The notes beneath the pieces are model-generated. The model had not been told where the DNA came from. It did not search any database and was given only the letters and a program-made list of their open reading frames with translations. Source: Callorhinus ursinus (Eukaryota > Chordata > Mammalia > Carnivora > Otariidae). From it: a stretch of 64,000 bases of DNA. Positions 33,201-44,215 of the stretch are shown piece by piece. Location: positions 2,025,537 through 2,089,536 of the forward strand of contig NW_020312935.1 in assembly GCF_003265705.1 (NCBI RefSeq). The letters run 5' to 3'. Made by a program: the position numbers and the translations under genes. Position 1 is the stretch's first letter; each line of letters begins with the position of its first letter.

Positions 33201-34625
33201 ATAAAGACCATATATGTCAAGCTAACATCATAATTGTGAGAAGCTTAAAATCTTTTCCTCCAAGATCAGGAATAAGACAAGGGTACCTGCTCTGGCCACT
33301 TCTATTCAACATACTATTGGAAATCATAGCCAAAGAAATTAGGTAAGAAAAAGACGTAAAAGGAATCCAAATCAGAAAAGAGAAACTAAATTGTCTGTTT
33401 ACAGATAACATGATCTTATATACAGAAAAGCATATAGACTCCACCAAAACAAAACAAAAAAGACAAACCCAGGAGAACCAATAAACGAGTTTAGTAAAGT
33501 TGCAGGATATAAAATCAGTACACAAAAATCAGCTGCATTTTGTTACACTGACCATGAACCACCTGAAAAAGAAAGTAAGAAAACAATCTCGGTTACAAGA
33601 GCATCAAAAAGAATAAAATACTTAGGAGTAGATTTAACTGAGAAAGCGAAAGATCTGTACAATGAAAACTGTAAGACACTGATGAAAGAAATGAAGACAT
33701 GAATAACTGGAAAGATATCCCATGTTTATGGGTTGAAAAAATATTGTTAAAATGTCCATACCATCCAAAGTCATCTACAAATCCAGGGCAATCCCCATCA
33801 AAATTCAATGGCATTTTTTTTTTCCACAGAAATAGAAGAACAATCCTAAGATTTGCATGAACCCCATCCAATACGCCAAATGGACAAAGTAATCTTGAGA
33901 AAGAAAAAGCTGGAGGCATCACACTTCCTAATGTCAAACTATACTATGAAAGCTACAGTAATCAAAACTGTATGGTATTGGCATAAAAGCAGACACACAG
34001 AATGATGGAACTAAATACAGAGTCCAGAATTAACTCATGCATATACAGCCAACTAATCTATGACAAGGGTGCCAAGTAGATACAATAGGGAAAGACAGTC
34101 TCTTCAACAAATGGTGCTAGAAAAACTGGATACCTGTATGCAAAAGAATGAAACTGGACCCTTTCCTTATGAGACATACGACCATCAATTCCAGATGGAT
34201 TACCAACTTAACTATAAGACCTGAAACTGTAAAACTCCTAGAAGAAAACAGGGGCAAAGCTCCTTGACGTTGGTCTTGGCAGTCCTTTGGAGAGGACATC
34301 AAAGGCAAAAATTAACCAAATGAGACTGCAACAACTAAAAACTTTCGGCACAGTGAAGGAAACCAACAAATTAAAAAGGCAAACTATTAAACAGGAGAAA
34401 ATATTTGTAAATCATGCATCTAATAAGGGGTCAATATCCAAAATACATAAGGAACTCACACAACTGAATACCACACACATGAACCCAAATAACTGATTTA
34501 AAGATGGGCAAAGGACCTGAATATACATTTTTTTAAAGAAGAAAAATGGCCAACAGTATATGTAAAAATCACTAACCATTAGGGAAAAGCAAATCAAAAC
34601 CACACCGCGGTATCACCTCACACCA
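30210..34625 (+). mobile_element. Old, inactive L1 (ORF1 end through ORF2)
   Basis: The ORF1 end lies near 30290-30560. ORF2 pieces follow, including a reverse-transcriptase segment around 32709-32990 (RPGPDSFMGGFYRTF, IILIPKPTRKENHRPISLM) and the 3' part of ORF2 near 34420-34620. The frame is broken many times. The 5' end is missing, and the 3' end is cut where a SINE fragment begins. Confidence 0.85.
31037..31197 (-). mobile_element. Old tRNA-type SINE inside the L1
   Basis: TTTTTAAGTAATCTCTATGC to GAGCCAGTCAGGCACCTC; AAAGTGTAGAG / AAAGTGCAGAG flank. Confidence 0.82.
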
Positions 34626-34690
34626 TTCCCTGGGATCATGACCTGAGCTGAAGGCAGACGCTGCACCAGCTGAGCCACCCAGGCGTCCCT
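34626..34690 (-). mobile_element. CAN-SINE head fragment at the L1 end
   Basis: TCCCTGGGATCATGACCTGA to GAGCCACCCAGGCGTCCC. Confidence 0.82.
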
Positions 34691-34691
34691 C

Positions 34692-34860
34692 AAGCGATAT
34701 GTACTGAGTGCACACATATACCGTGCCCTGCTCTAGGCGCCCGGAGCGTAGCGGATGAAAGAGCATCCTTGTCCACAGAGAGTGCACATTTGAGGAGGGA
34801 GAGAGATGGGCAATAACCACACATTATCCAGGTCACGACAGCACTATGAACAAAAATTAG
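34692..34860 (+). repeat. L2-like fragment
   Basis: TATGTACTGAGTGCACACAT ... GTGCCCTGCTCTAGGCGCCC ... GGGCAATAACCACAC. Confidence 0.5.
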
Positions 34861-35185
34861 GTAGGATGAGGGATAGAGAGTGGTGGAGAGCGAACAGTGC
34901 TATTCATTTATAAGGAAGGATTAGGGAAAAGTGTCTCTGAGGAGTGGCTTGTGAGAGACCACAATCAAGTTCAGAGATCAAGCGCCAGTGAGACAGCTGT
35001 CAGGGCACAGCACATGCCCGGGCCCATGAGGTGAGAATGTGCTTGGCGTGGAGGAAGGCACAGAAGCCTGTGTGGCTGAAGGGTTGTGGAGGGTCTGCAG
35101 TGGGGTGGTAGGAGTGAAGGTACCAGATGTAGCTAGGGGCTGGGCTGGGCAGTCCCCTGTAAGCTCTGGAAAGGGTCTGCGATTT

Positions 35186-35383
35186 TTTTTTTTTTTAAGA
35201 TTTTATTTATTTATTTGACAGAGACAGACACAGTGAGAGAGGAACACAAGCAGGGGGAGTGGGAGAGGGAGAAGCAGGCTTCCCGCGGAGCAGGGAGCCC
35301 GATGCGGGGCTCGAGCCCAGGACCCTGGGATCATGACCTGAGCTGAAGGCAGACGCTTAACGACTGGGCCCCCCAGGCGCCCC
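35186..35383 (-). mobile_element. CAN-SINE with perfect target duplication
   Basis: Young copy; AAGGGTCTGCGATTT at 35171-35185 and 35384-35398. Confidence 0.94.
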
Positions 35384-35830
35384 AAGGGTCTGCGATTTCA
35401 AGTATGATGGGAATCTATGGGGAGGTTTTGAACAGGGGAAGAATACAGATTTATGTTTGAAAACAATAGGACAGGGAGGGTGGAATGAAGGCAAAGGCAG
35501 AGGCAAGTCTGCCCACCCCTGAGACGTGGGAGATGGTGCCTCCCTCTAGTCTCGACCTGCATTTCCTCACGAAGGCACTGGCAGAGCCGTTCATCTCTTC
35601 CATAGCTCTGGGGATAGTTTGAAAACACCAGTTTTTACTGCGCTTTGGGGGATATGGGTAGACTCAGACATTGCTCACGGGAGTGTTACTTGGTACAATA
35701 AGGAGAAGACTGGAAATACCTTTTAAAATTAAGAATGTATACACCCTTTAGCACATTCAAGATATTCATCTTGCAGATATATCTGCATGCTCTCTCTCTA
35801 AAGTAAATAAATAAATCTTAAAAAAAAATA

Positions 35831-36007
35831 GGGGCACCTAGTGGCTCAGTTGGTTAAGCGTCTGCCTTCGGCTCAGGTCATGATCCCGGGGTCCTGGGAT
35901 CGAGCCCGGCATCGGGCTCCCTGCTCAGCGGGGAGTCTGCTTCTTCCTCTCCCTCTGCCCCTCCCCCTGCCCATGCTCTCTCTCAAATAAATAAATAAAA
36001 TCTATAG
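35831..36007 (+). mobile_element. CAN-SINE
   Basis: GGGGCACCTAGTGGCTCAG to AAATAAATAAATAAAATCTA. Confidence 0.9.
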
Positions 36008-36221
36008 AAAAAAATGAAAAACATAAAATTTTGAAAACAAAGATTTGGTAATAGTTGAAGAGATAAACCATGTTAGGGTCAATTTTTACTGCTTTTCACC
36101 TCAGGTCTACTTAATTCTATTTCTTTATCTATATCTATAGATTGCTGTCGTCCTTCCTTAGCATGTCCAATAACTCATGGACACTTTGTGTTTCTAGCAG
36201 ATTAGCCAGGGCCCCAATTGC

Positions 36222-36470
36222 CCCCATTAATAATAATAGTGAACACTCACCCAGTGTATACTATGGGTCAGACATTGTTCTAAGATCCACTGAGTTTTTA
36301 ATCTTCACATCAATCTTATAGGGCAGGTCCTGAGATTATCCTCATCATATAGATGGGGAAACAGAGGCACAACACGTTGTAATTTACCCAAGAACATACT
36401 GCTAATAGGTAGAGCACCAGGATCTGAACCAGGTCAGTCTGGCTTCCGAGTCTGTGCTTTTGGACACTAT
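36222..36470 (-). repeat. MIR element, nearly full length
   Basis: ATAGATGGGGAAACAGAGGC, GATCTGAACCAGGTCAGTCT and CTGGCTTCCGAGTCTGTGCT. Confidence 0.7.
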
Positions 36471-36663
36471 ACTGCAGAGCCAAGAAGACTGACAGGACGA
36501 CGAAGCCTATGGTGAGGGCACTGGCCTTAGCTACCCAGGGCTTGATTCACTTTTTCCTCAGTCAGTACTTTATTCAGCACAGAGTTACAGACTACAAAGA
36601 GAATGTGTGCTGAACCTAGAATCGTCACCATCCAACACTGAACTAGAAAGAATCAACACGCAG

Positions 36664-36860
36664 GGCACCTGGGTGGCTCAGCCTGACTCTTGATTTCAGT
36701 TCATGTCATGATCTCAGGTTGTGAGATCAAGCCCCTCAGCTGGGCCCTGGTTTGGGCTACATGCTCAGCGTGGAGTCTGCTGGAGCTTTATTCTCTCCTC
36801 TCCCTCTGCCCTTTCCCCCACTGGTACACTACTCTCTAAACAAATAAATATCTTAAAAAA
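36664..36860 (+). mobile_element. CAN-SINE
   Basis: GGGCACCTGGGTGGCTCAG to AAACAAATAAATATCTTAAA; AAGAATCAACACGCA / AAGAACCAACACACA flank. Confidence 0.88.
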
Positions 36861-37148
36861 AAAAAGAACCAACACACAATGCATAGGAGTTGCCATCTGT
36901 AAAAACTCTCCTAAATGCACCAAAAACACCTTTACTGAGATGAGCATGTCTTTTAGGTTTCTTTCCCCAGGAACCTAGGAGATGTTCTAAATCCCAAAAG
37001 GAAGCACCAATCCTGAGACAAATGAACGCAACAACTTTCAGAACACAGTTTACTTAAGATCTAAAGTTATGACAAAGTGCTGGTAACTGGTAGAAAATAC
37101 TGACCAAGAAGCATCCAAGAAGCATGGGGCCTAGGACTGTGTCCATAC

Positions 37149-37334
37149 CTCTGTAATCCCCATAAAGGTTAGGAAGGAGGGTGTGACTGGCCCACGGGTA
37201 GAAATGCTTCAGAAGTCTGATCTCTGAGAAACGGTGGGAGAAACTCTTCTGGGTAGCCTGATGGAGGTAAAACCCATTCGAGTTCTGTGCTGAGTAGACT
37301 GTAGTCATCAACAAGATAAGGAAGAAGATTTGTA
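37149..37334 (-). pseudogene. PKD1L3: PKD1L3 exon, helix 6 and start of the extracellular TOP domain
   Basis: It has 186 nt, as in human. It codes VQIFFLILLMTTVYSAQNSN and FYPWASHTLLPNLYGDYR. The acceptor is TTCTGTCCTAG and the donor GTATGG. It is undamaged. The exons that should follow are not found. Confidence 0.94.
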
Positions 37335-38033
37335 CTAGGACAGAAGATGAAAACAAATTAGTTGAGTGGTTAGCTTATGAATTTGCTACACCTTCTCCCT
37401 CATGGTTCCTAAGCCTTGGCAATTCCATATGGTTCAACCAAACAGCTGTAAACAGACGAGCCAATGTATTTGGCATGCAGTGGTACCCACAAACATTGAT
37501 ATATTCCTTCCCAGAATTATTCCGCTGCTAATCAGAAATTTTACTTGAAATAAGGTACACAAAATCCCACATGAAAATTGCTGTATTTTAGTTCTTATAA
37601 ATGTACCCCACCCCCAACCTTTCTCTTTCTATGGACTATGTCCACAAGAAAGGGAAGGCCAATAAACACAGAATTGGTCTTCTTTGGCCCAGGAAATCCG
37701 TAACCCAAACACTGTATGTGCTGACCCAGTTCCCCTGCACTGAGAGGGCTGCCATTTAGAAAACATATTAATTTTTCCTCCAGCCTGGGACGTGTACAGA
37801 GCACGCTGTTATTATGCTCTGTGTGCAGAGGAAGGGACTGATTCACATGGACATCTCATGACTCCCGAATTCAGGTGTCTTCCCATTTACCACACTGCCT
37901 TGGAGTCCATATTTTTTTCAAGGTGAGTATTTTAAGATAGCTTTTCATCGTCCTATATTTTCACCTTCTTTTCACTCCCCCTTTGCTGGGAAATGTGCTG
38001 CAGGATGGACACATTACTGTTTGCTCTCCATAC

Positions 38034-38171
38034 CCAAAATATCTCCTGTCAGCTTGAAAAGCTTCTTCTCTTTCAAGGTTCTTTCTGGGCGCTTAATTGG
38101 ACTGTTGATAGCTGGAGCTTCATAGAGGGGGTTGTTCTTATCTCTTGAACCAGGTACTGGTGGACATTTTG
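38034..38171 (-). pseudogene. PKD1L3: PKD1L3 exon, loop before helix 6
   Basis: It codes KCPPVPGSRDKNNPLYEAPA and PIKRPERTLKEKKLFKLTGD, one codon shorter than human. The acceptor is AATTTTTGACAG and the donor GTATGG. The frame is open. Confidence 0.93.
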
Positions 38172-38360
38172 CTGTCAAAAATTCAAATGTAGGCCAAAAA
38201 ATGGTTATATTTCATTAAGCAGTTATTCATTAATGGTTGAGGAAACTCTACTGTGAGTACCTCCTATTAAATGCTATAAAAAAATAAAAAAGAACAAATC
38301 CACCTATGTGGCACTTCTCAAAAAGGACTTAAAAATTCCAATCCACTGGGGACTCATACT

Positions 38361-38585
38361 TTTTTTTTTTTTAAGATTTACTTATGTATTTGAGAAAGAG
38401 AGAGTGTGTGCATGGGCACATTGGGAGGGGGAGGGGCAGAGGGAGAGACAGAGAATCTTAACCAGGCTCTGCCCTGAGCGTGGAGCCCACTGAAGGGAGG
38501 CTGGATCCCAAGATCCTAAGATCACGCATGACCTGAGCCAAAACCAAGAGTGGGACACTCAAATGACGGCACCACCCGGGCACCC
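38361..38585 (-). mobile_element. Older CAN-SINE
   Basis: TTAAGATTTACTTATGTATT to ACCACCCGGGCACCC; CTGGGGACTCATACT / CTGGGGACTGACACT flank. Confidence 0.88.
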
Positions 38586-38814
38586 TGGGGACTGACACTG
38601 CTATAAAATTTAATAAAAACTGATTGCTAGAAAAATGAAGTAAAACAGGAGCATGTAAAATCCAAATCCCATTTTGAAAATTAGATACAATCTGTCTAAA
38701 ATTGGTCCAATTGCTATAAAACTTTCTAAATGTTTGCTCTCGATTTCTGCATTTATCTTGGACTAGAAACGAACAGTTCTAGTCAGTGACCCACACGTTG
38801 GGAGTACTGTCCTA

Positions 38815-38960
38815 CAGCGGTGTTTCTCAAATTTCAATGTGCAAAGGAATCACCTGGGAATTTTGTTCAAATGCAGATTCTGGGGTGAGGCCTAAGACTG
38901 CGCATTTCTGAAAATTCCAGATGTCAGAGCTGCTCATCTACAGACCACACCAGGAGACAT
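38815..38960 (+). repeat. MER5-type hAT element
   Basis: GTGTTTCTCAAATTTCAATG, AAAGGAATCACCTGGGAATT and GCAGATTCTGGGGTGAGGCC. Confidence 0.6.
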
Positions 38961-39330
38961 AGCTAGAGACATGCAAACCAAGATGGAGAGAGAGAATTAG
39001 AACAGGACATAAAACTCGCCAGCATATATGTGCCTAGTGCTTGGGGAATCACCAAAGAGAAAATAAATCTCCTGAGGAAGTCATAGAGTGAAACCTGACA
39101 TTTGTTTTGAAGGATGACTCAGATACAATTCTTCCGATGGACACAGACAAGAAAAAAAAAGTCCTTTGCTTTAAAAAAAAAAAAAAAAAGCCTTTTAGGC
39201 AGAGGGAACAGCGATTCAAGAGCATGGAAAACAGTTTGAAATTAGATTAATTTGTAAAGATCTTGTAAGGAATGGGTTGCCTACCCCATAGTCATGTGTC
39301 TACCACTCAGTTTAAGAAATAAGTGATTGT

Positions 39331-39530
39331 GGGGCGCCTGGGTGGCTCAGTCGTTAAGCGTCTGCCTTCGGCTCAGGTCATGATCCCCTAGGGTCCTGGG
39401 ATCGAGCCCCGCATCGGGCTCCCTGCTCCGCGGGGAGCCTGCTTCTCCCTCTCCCACTCCCCCTGCTTGTGTTCCCTCTCTGGCTGTGTCTCTCTCTGTC
39501 AAATAAATAAAATCTTTAAAAAAAAAAAAA
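39331..39530 (+). mobile_element. CAN-SINE, young
   Basis: GGGGCGCCTGGGTGGCTCAG to AATAAATAAAATCTTTAAAA; AAGAAATAAGTGATTG / AAGAAAGAAGTGATTG flank. Confidence 0.93.
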
Positions 39531-39547
39531 GAAAGAAGTGATTGCAT

Positions 39548-39646
39548 TGGGCTCCCCGCTGGCTCAGTCAGAAGAGCACGTGACTCTTGATCTTGGGGTC
39601 ATGAGTTTGAACCCCATGTTGGGTGTAGAGATTATTTAAAACAAAA
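39548..39646 (+). mobile_element. Old tRNA-type SINE
   Basis: GGCTCCCCGCTGGCTCAGTC through TGAACCCCATGTTGGGTGTA. Confidence 0.8.
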
Positions 39647-39648
39647 AT

Positions 39649-39833
39649 TAGGGTGGCTCAGTTGGTTAAGCATCCGACTTTGATTTTGGCTCAGGTCATA
39701 TTCTCAGGGTTGTGAGATCGAGCCCTGCATTGGGCTCACCGCTGGGTGTGGAGCCTAATATTCTCTCTCTCTCCCTCTCCCTCTGCCTCTCCCCACCGCT
39801 CATGCTCTGTCTCTCTGTAAAATAAATAAATAA
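39649..39833 (+). mobile_element. CAN-SINE
   Basis: GGGTGGCTCAGTTGGTTAAG to TGTAAAATAAATAAATAAAG. Confidence 0.88.
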
Positions 39834-39948
39834 AGTGATTTCCACTTATAGAGTCTGTTCATCTGTGATGGTATCCCTTTCTTTCCTTCAGAGAGCTAAT
39901 CTAATCCTGAATTTATCATTCCCATGCACTTCTTCATTAAAAAAAAAA

Positions 39949-39990
39949 TACACACACACGTGTGTGTATTTACATATATATATATATGCT
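39949..39990. repeat. AC / GT / TA simple repeat
   Basis: TACACACACACGTGTGTGTA then TATATATATATATG. The first part is self-complementary. Confidence 0.9.
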
Positions 39991-40172
39991 ATTTCTCATG
40001 ATTAAAGTATTAATTTTTTTGATTACCACTGTGTTTGTGTGGTTCATCTGCATGATAGGCACAGCTCCAGTCAGTTATTTAGAGGGTAGTTTCCCTCAGG
40101 CTTGGTGACTGTGAGGACTAAGAATTTAGGATTAAGAGAGTAGGGATGTTCTTTATTGAAATGAAAAAATAT

Positions 40173-40366
40173 AGGGGCGCCTGGGTGGTGCAGTGGGTTA
40201 AGCGTCTGACTCCTGGTTTCAGCTCAGGTCGTGACTTTGGGGTCGTGAGATCAAGCCCCATGCCGGGCTCTGCACTTATTGCAGTCTGCTTTGGATTCAC
40301 TCTCCCTCTCCATCCGCCCCTCCCGCTCTCTCTCTCAAATAAATAAATAAATCTTTTTTTAAAAAT
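40173..40366 (+). mobile_element. CAN-SINE
   Basis: GGGGCGCCTGGGTGGTGCAG to CAAATAAATAAATAAATCTT. Confidence 0.9.
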
Positions 40367-40748
40367 GAGAAAATACAGTGAAGAAGTGGGTTTGTGGGGC
40401 AGGCCACCCTGATTGGGGCATGTTTGATTTGACACATGTGCAGGTATCCAGATACCGACGGTGAGTGGTCGGAAACAGCCCCTGGGGCCCAGGAGCGAGA
40501 AAGACTCGGGAGGAATCTGGGACACGGACGAGAGGTGAAGCCCTGAGGCAGCATGAGGGGGTCTTGGGACGAAAGCCACGAGTGTTGGTGAGGCACTGGT
40601 TCACCTTGGGCGGCCGAGAGCGGGCAGCCCGCTAACCACACAAGGTCCCCGCGGGGATCAATGTGAGGCAGTGATAGCTAGGGGTCCACTGTTCCGGCAT
40701 TTGCCCTTTGCAAAATCAGATGTTCGTAGTTAGAACTACTCGAATTAC

Positions 40749-40848
40749 CCAAGAGTGCCAAGATCCTCCTTGTTTGTTGTTTCTTCTCTTTGGTAAGCCG
40801 CGGCATCCGGTTTGGCATCAGGGAGATGAACAGCATGGGGAAGATCGC
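40749..40848 (-). pseudogene. PKD1L3: PKD1L3 exon, end of transmembrane helix 5
   Basis: It has 100 nt, the same as human. It codes AIFPMLFISLMPNRMPRLT and then KEKKQQTRRILALL. The acceptor is CTTCCCGTCCAG and the donor GTAATT. It is undamaged. Confidence 0.92.
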
Positions 40849-41639
40849 CTGGACGGGAAGATCACAGGAGAAACTAAGAAGCAGGTATCACAGGACCCAA
40901 GGTGATGCCCTTATGTAAAGCTGAAGGTATGGTTAACACGCTTCCATTATTTGGCCCTCTCTATCATGGAAAACTGGGAATTAGGGAGTTTCATGATTGT
41001 TTTTGCATAATCGTAGGGACCTGGTTAATATAACGTTAATATTTGTATTTTGGCCTGTGGTCCTCAAGCTGCTTGCCTGGGAAAGCTGAAACTATTGAAT
41101 GATTTGTGATGATCTGCGGACGTTACTTAAGAACAACCTGTCTTTGGACGGCCTCTGAAGAGCGGGACTGGAGAAGCTATACTTTTAAGTCTCAAGGATT
41201 AAGTCTCAGTTTTTGCTAAAATCTTAGAACTGAGTAAAACCTTAAGTATTGGTTACATGTGCAACAAGTTTCCCCCAGTCCTTTAATTTCCACGGAGGGG
41301 AAGAAAGAGCTCCAATCCTCAGGAGAATAAAGGACAAGGGTGCTATTTCCAGCCTGCTGCCGCACACCCCTTTTTGGAGGTAGCAATTCTGGGTGTCTGC
41401 TCTGGAGACCTAAGGCCGCCCTCTGGTGGACAGTCCCTGGATTAGACTTGGGGGAAAAAGCGGCAATCTGGTTGGCTGGGGTGGAACCAAATTCAACACT
41501 GTAGCGATACCAGTAACTAATCTAATACCTGGCTTCCATCTCTTCTCTTCCTCTTTTTATATTTTTTCCCCAACACTCCACTTCTACTTTTTTTTTTTAA
41601 ACAAGTGATATACAATTATAAAAATTTGGAAAAAAATAG

Positions 41640-41925
41640 AGATTTTTAAGAAAACTTTAAAATTTGGAATATATCCTTCAATCACTTTGTCTTAATATAT
41701 CCAGACTAGCTTTCCACATCACTACAGTATTTTTAACATTTTTAATGGTTGCTTGGCATTCCATTATATGGATATGGCTGTCTCATAAATTAAGCAGTGT
41801 CCTATTTTTGGATATTTACATTGTCTTTTTTTTTTTTAATAAAGTACTCTGAATTTTCTCAGGATAGGTTCTTAGAAGTGAAGCTTATTTACTAAAGGGA
41901 TGCAGAATTTGAAGATGAAGATGCA
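41640..41925 (-). repeat. LINE-like fragment
   Basis: ATGGTTGCTTGGCATTCCAT ... AGCAGTGTCCTATTTTTGGA ... TTAGAAGTGAAGCTTATTTA resembles an antisense old L1 tail. Confidence 0.4.
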
Positions 41926-41934
41926 GTTTTTATT

Positions 41935-42244
41935 TTTATTTATTAAAATTTTATTTATTTAGGGGCACCTGGTGGCTCAGTCGGTTAAGTGGCTGCCTTT
42001 GGCTCAGGTCATGATCCCAGGGTCCTGGGATCGAGCCCCGCATCGGGCTCCCTGCTTAGTGGAGAGCCTGCTTCTCCCTCTCCCTCTGCCTGCCACTCTG
42101 CCTACTTGTGCTCTCTGTTAAGTAAAAATCTTTAAAAAAATTTTTTTTTAATTTAAGTAATCTATACACCCCATGTGGGGCTCAAACTCATGACCTTGAG
42201 ATCAAGAGTTGCAGGCTCCACTGACTAAGCCAGGCAGGCACCCC
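41935..42244 (-). mobile_element. Old SINE interrupted by a CAN-SINE
   Basis: Reverse copy split at about 41963; resumes TTTAATTTAAGTAATCTATA and ends GCCAGGCAGGCACCCC. Confidence 0.8.
41964..42138 (+). mobile_element. CAN-SINE nested in the older SINE
   Basis: GGGGCACCTGGTGGCTCAG to GTTAAGTAAAAATCTTTAAA. Confidence 0.88.
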
Positions 42245-42756
42245 TGTTGCATTTACATCTTTGTTGGCCAATTGCCTCTTTTTTTGTGGGGGGGGGGTAA
42301 AATGTCGCAGGAGTTTATGGCTGAGAGACAAGGAGATAACACAGCTATACACTTTGGGGTAACAGGTGGCCGATCATCCACACACTTTGAAAGAACTGAC
42401 ACGATTGGACACTGATCGTGATGCACGGCTGTTACTGGGGTAGTGATCTGTGGACTGCAGAGTTAGCAGCAAGCAGTTAGAACTTCATGCGATCGTTCAC
42501 AGGTAAAAGACCATGGTAAATGATATTTGAACTGTGTTGCTGGGACCCTGGTGTTATTTAACTAAAACATGTGACTAAAATTCATGTACACTGAAAGAGC
42601 ACAGAGGAGGACTGCCTGTAGGCAAGCATGTGTCACCTAAAAACCAGGACGTTCTCCTATCATTATCACAGTTAAGTCTCAATAATTTCCTCGTATAACA
42701 TCCCATCCATACTAAGCATGTCTTCATCGAAGGATCTAGAACACTCTTCCACCCTT

Positions 42757-42949
42757 TTTTAAGATTTTATTTATTTATTTATTTGACAGACAGAGACAGC
42801 GAGAGAGGGAACACAAGCAGGGGGAGTGGGAGAGGGAGAAGCAGGCTTCCCGCTGAGCGGGGAGCCCGATGCGGGGCTCGATCCCAGGACCCCGGGATCA
42901 TGACCTGACCGAAGGCAGACGCTTAACGACTAAGCCACTCAGGCGCCCC
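42757..42949 (-). mobile_element. CAN-SINE
   Basis: TTTTTTAAGATTTTATTTAT to AGCCACTCAGGCGCCCC; CACTCTTCCACCCTT / CACTCCTCCATCCTT flank. Confidence 0.92.
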
Positions 42950-43014
42950 TGCACTCCTCCATCCTTAATTTTTTTTCATGATATGGACTTTTCAGAGAAG
43001 CTGTTATTCAGAAT

Positions 43015-43160
43015 GATACTACTCCAAGTGTGATCCACGGACCAGCTGCTTGGGCATCCCCTGGGAAATTGTCACGAATGCAGACTCGTAGGCCCCGTTC
43101 CAGAACCATCCTCCGTTTCAGCATGTCTTTTAAAATTGTGCCTGGAACTACTTGAGGCCT
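43015..43160 (+). repeat. MER5-type hAT element
   Basis: CTCCAAGTGTGATCCACGGA and CATCCCCTGGGAAATTGTCA. Confidence 0.55.
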
Positions 43161-43262
43161 CTCAATATAAATTCAGTATTTCTTTGCAACAGTGGACTGT
43201 TTAATTATCACCACTCCTATTACCTGTATGCCAAGTACCCTGGATCCCCAGTCTCTTCTTTG

Positions 43263-43334
43263 TCATGTTTTGCATTATTTTGGTTTATTTGATGTACTTC
43301 ATGTTTTGCATTATTTTGGTTTATTTGATTTTCC
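43263..43334. repeat. 36-bp tandem duplication
   Basis: Unit beginning TCATGTTTTGCATTATTTTG at 43263 and again at 43299. Confidence 0.93.
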
Positions 43335-43510
43335 TGATCATTAACTTGAGTCTCATTAGTGACATCTCCTTCAACTCAACTAATGAATTTTAAAATTTGG
43401 TAAATGACATTTTTCATATTGTGTGTTTGGTACAACTGAAAATCCTAATAGAGATCTCGTTATTTTTTTGGTCTGTCTCTGCCAGCAGTTTTTTTTTTTT
43501 TAGATTTAAA

Positions 43511-43907
43511 TTTTTTTTTTTTTTTAAGATTTTTATTTAGGGGCACCTGGGTGGCTCAGTCGTTAAGTGTCTGCCTTCGGCTCAGGTCATGATCCCGGGG
43601 TCCTGGGATCGAGCCCCGCATCGGGCTCCCTGCTCCGCGGGAAGCCTGCTTCTCCCTCTCCCACTCCACCTGCTTGTTTCCTCTCTCTGCATCAAATAAA
43701 TAAAAAAATCTTTAAAAAAAAGATTTTTATTTAATTTTTCACAGAAAGAGACACAGCGAGAGAGGAATACAAGCAGGGGGAGAGGGAGAGGGAGAAGCAG
43801 GCTTCCCGCGGAGCAGGGAGCCCAATGTGGGACTCGATCCCAGGACCCCGGGACCATGACCTGAGCTGAAGGCAGCCGCTTAACAACTGAGCCACCCAGG
43901 TGCCCCA
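43511..43907 (-). mobile_element. Middle CAN-SINE of the nest
   Basis: Flanked by AGATTTAAA from the outer SINE; ends GAGCCACCCAGGTGCCCC; itself split by a forward copy. Confidence 0.88.
43540..43719 (+). mobile_element. Innermost CAN-SINE of the nest
   Basis: GGGCACCTGGGTGGCTCAG to AAATAAAAAAATCTTTAAAA; target AAGATTTTTATTTA at 43526-43539 and 43720-43733. Confidence 0.92.
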
Positions 43908-44074
43908 AGATTTAAAAAAATTTAGTAAAAAAATTTAAGTAAGTTCGACGTGGGGTCGAACTTACAACCCCAAGAGCACGAGTCGCACGCTCCACTAAGC
44001 CAGCCAGGCGCCCATCCTCGAGCAGTTTTTCGTTAAGATCTACCTATTCCTTGTTCCCCCCAGGATGGGTGGGT

Positions 44075-44215
44075 CTCAAATGGGACTCTACACCAGAATC
44101 ACCTGGGAAATTTTAAACGTGTTGGGCCTTGGAACCCATCTCCAGAGATTACTGTTTCATTGGCCTGGAGTGAGGCCTGAATGTCAAGAGTTTCAAGAGC
44201 TTCCCAGGTTTGCTT
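44075..44215 (+). repeat. MER5-type hAT element
   Basis: ACCAGAATCACCTGGGAAAT, CCATCTCCAGAGATTACTGT and AGAGCTTCCCAGGTTTGC. Confidence 0.6.

Larger units (their letters stand above)
28540..37148 (-). other. PKD1L3: PKD1L3 intron-like gap where TOP-domain exons are expected
   Basis: Between the exon ending LYGDYR and the exon starting VFFPSLRL, human PKD1L3 has about 90 residues of the TOP domain. I find no matching exon here on the - strand. The stretch is filled by an L1 of about 4.4 kb, several SINEs, an L2 and a MIR. 28830-30200 is otherwise unique, with nothing recognised. Confidence 0.65.
43491..44013 (-). mobile_element. Outermost old SINE of a three-level nest
   Basis: Begins TTTTTTTTTTAGATTTAAA, resumes after 43907 with AAATTTAAGTAAGTTCGACG and ends GCCAGCCAGGCGCCC. 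Confidence 0.82.

Noticed and set aside
36120..36210. A - strand frame reading HELLDMLRKDDSNL faintly like the missing TOP-domain exon
   Set aside because: The similarity is a few scattered residues, with a stop at once and no clear splice sites; below what I would call homology.
36470..36560. Hydrophobic - strand frame (TIGFVVLSVFLALQ) resembling a membrane exon
   Set aside because: It abuts a MIR element, has no donor site and matches no part of PKD1L3 that I know.
37054..37148. Open frame continuing past LYGDYR
   Set aside because: It is read-through into the intron after a good GTATGG donor.
40118..40579. 153-residue open frame on the - strand
   Set aside because: Much of it is a CAN-SINE read in reverse; the rest has no recognisable domain.
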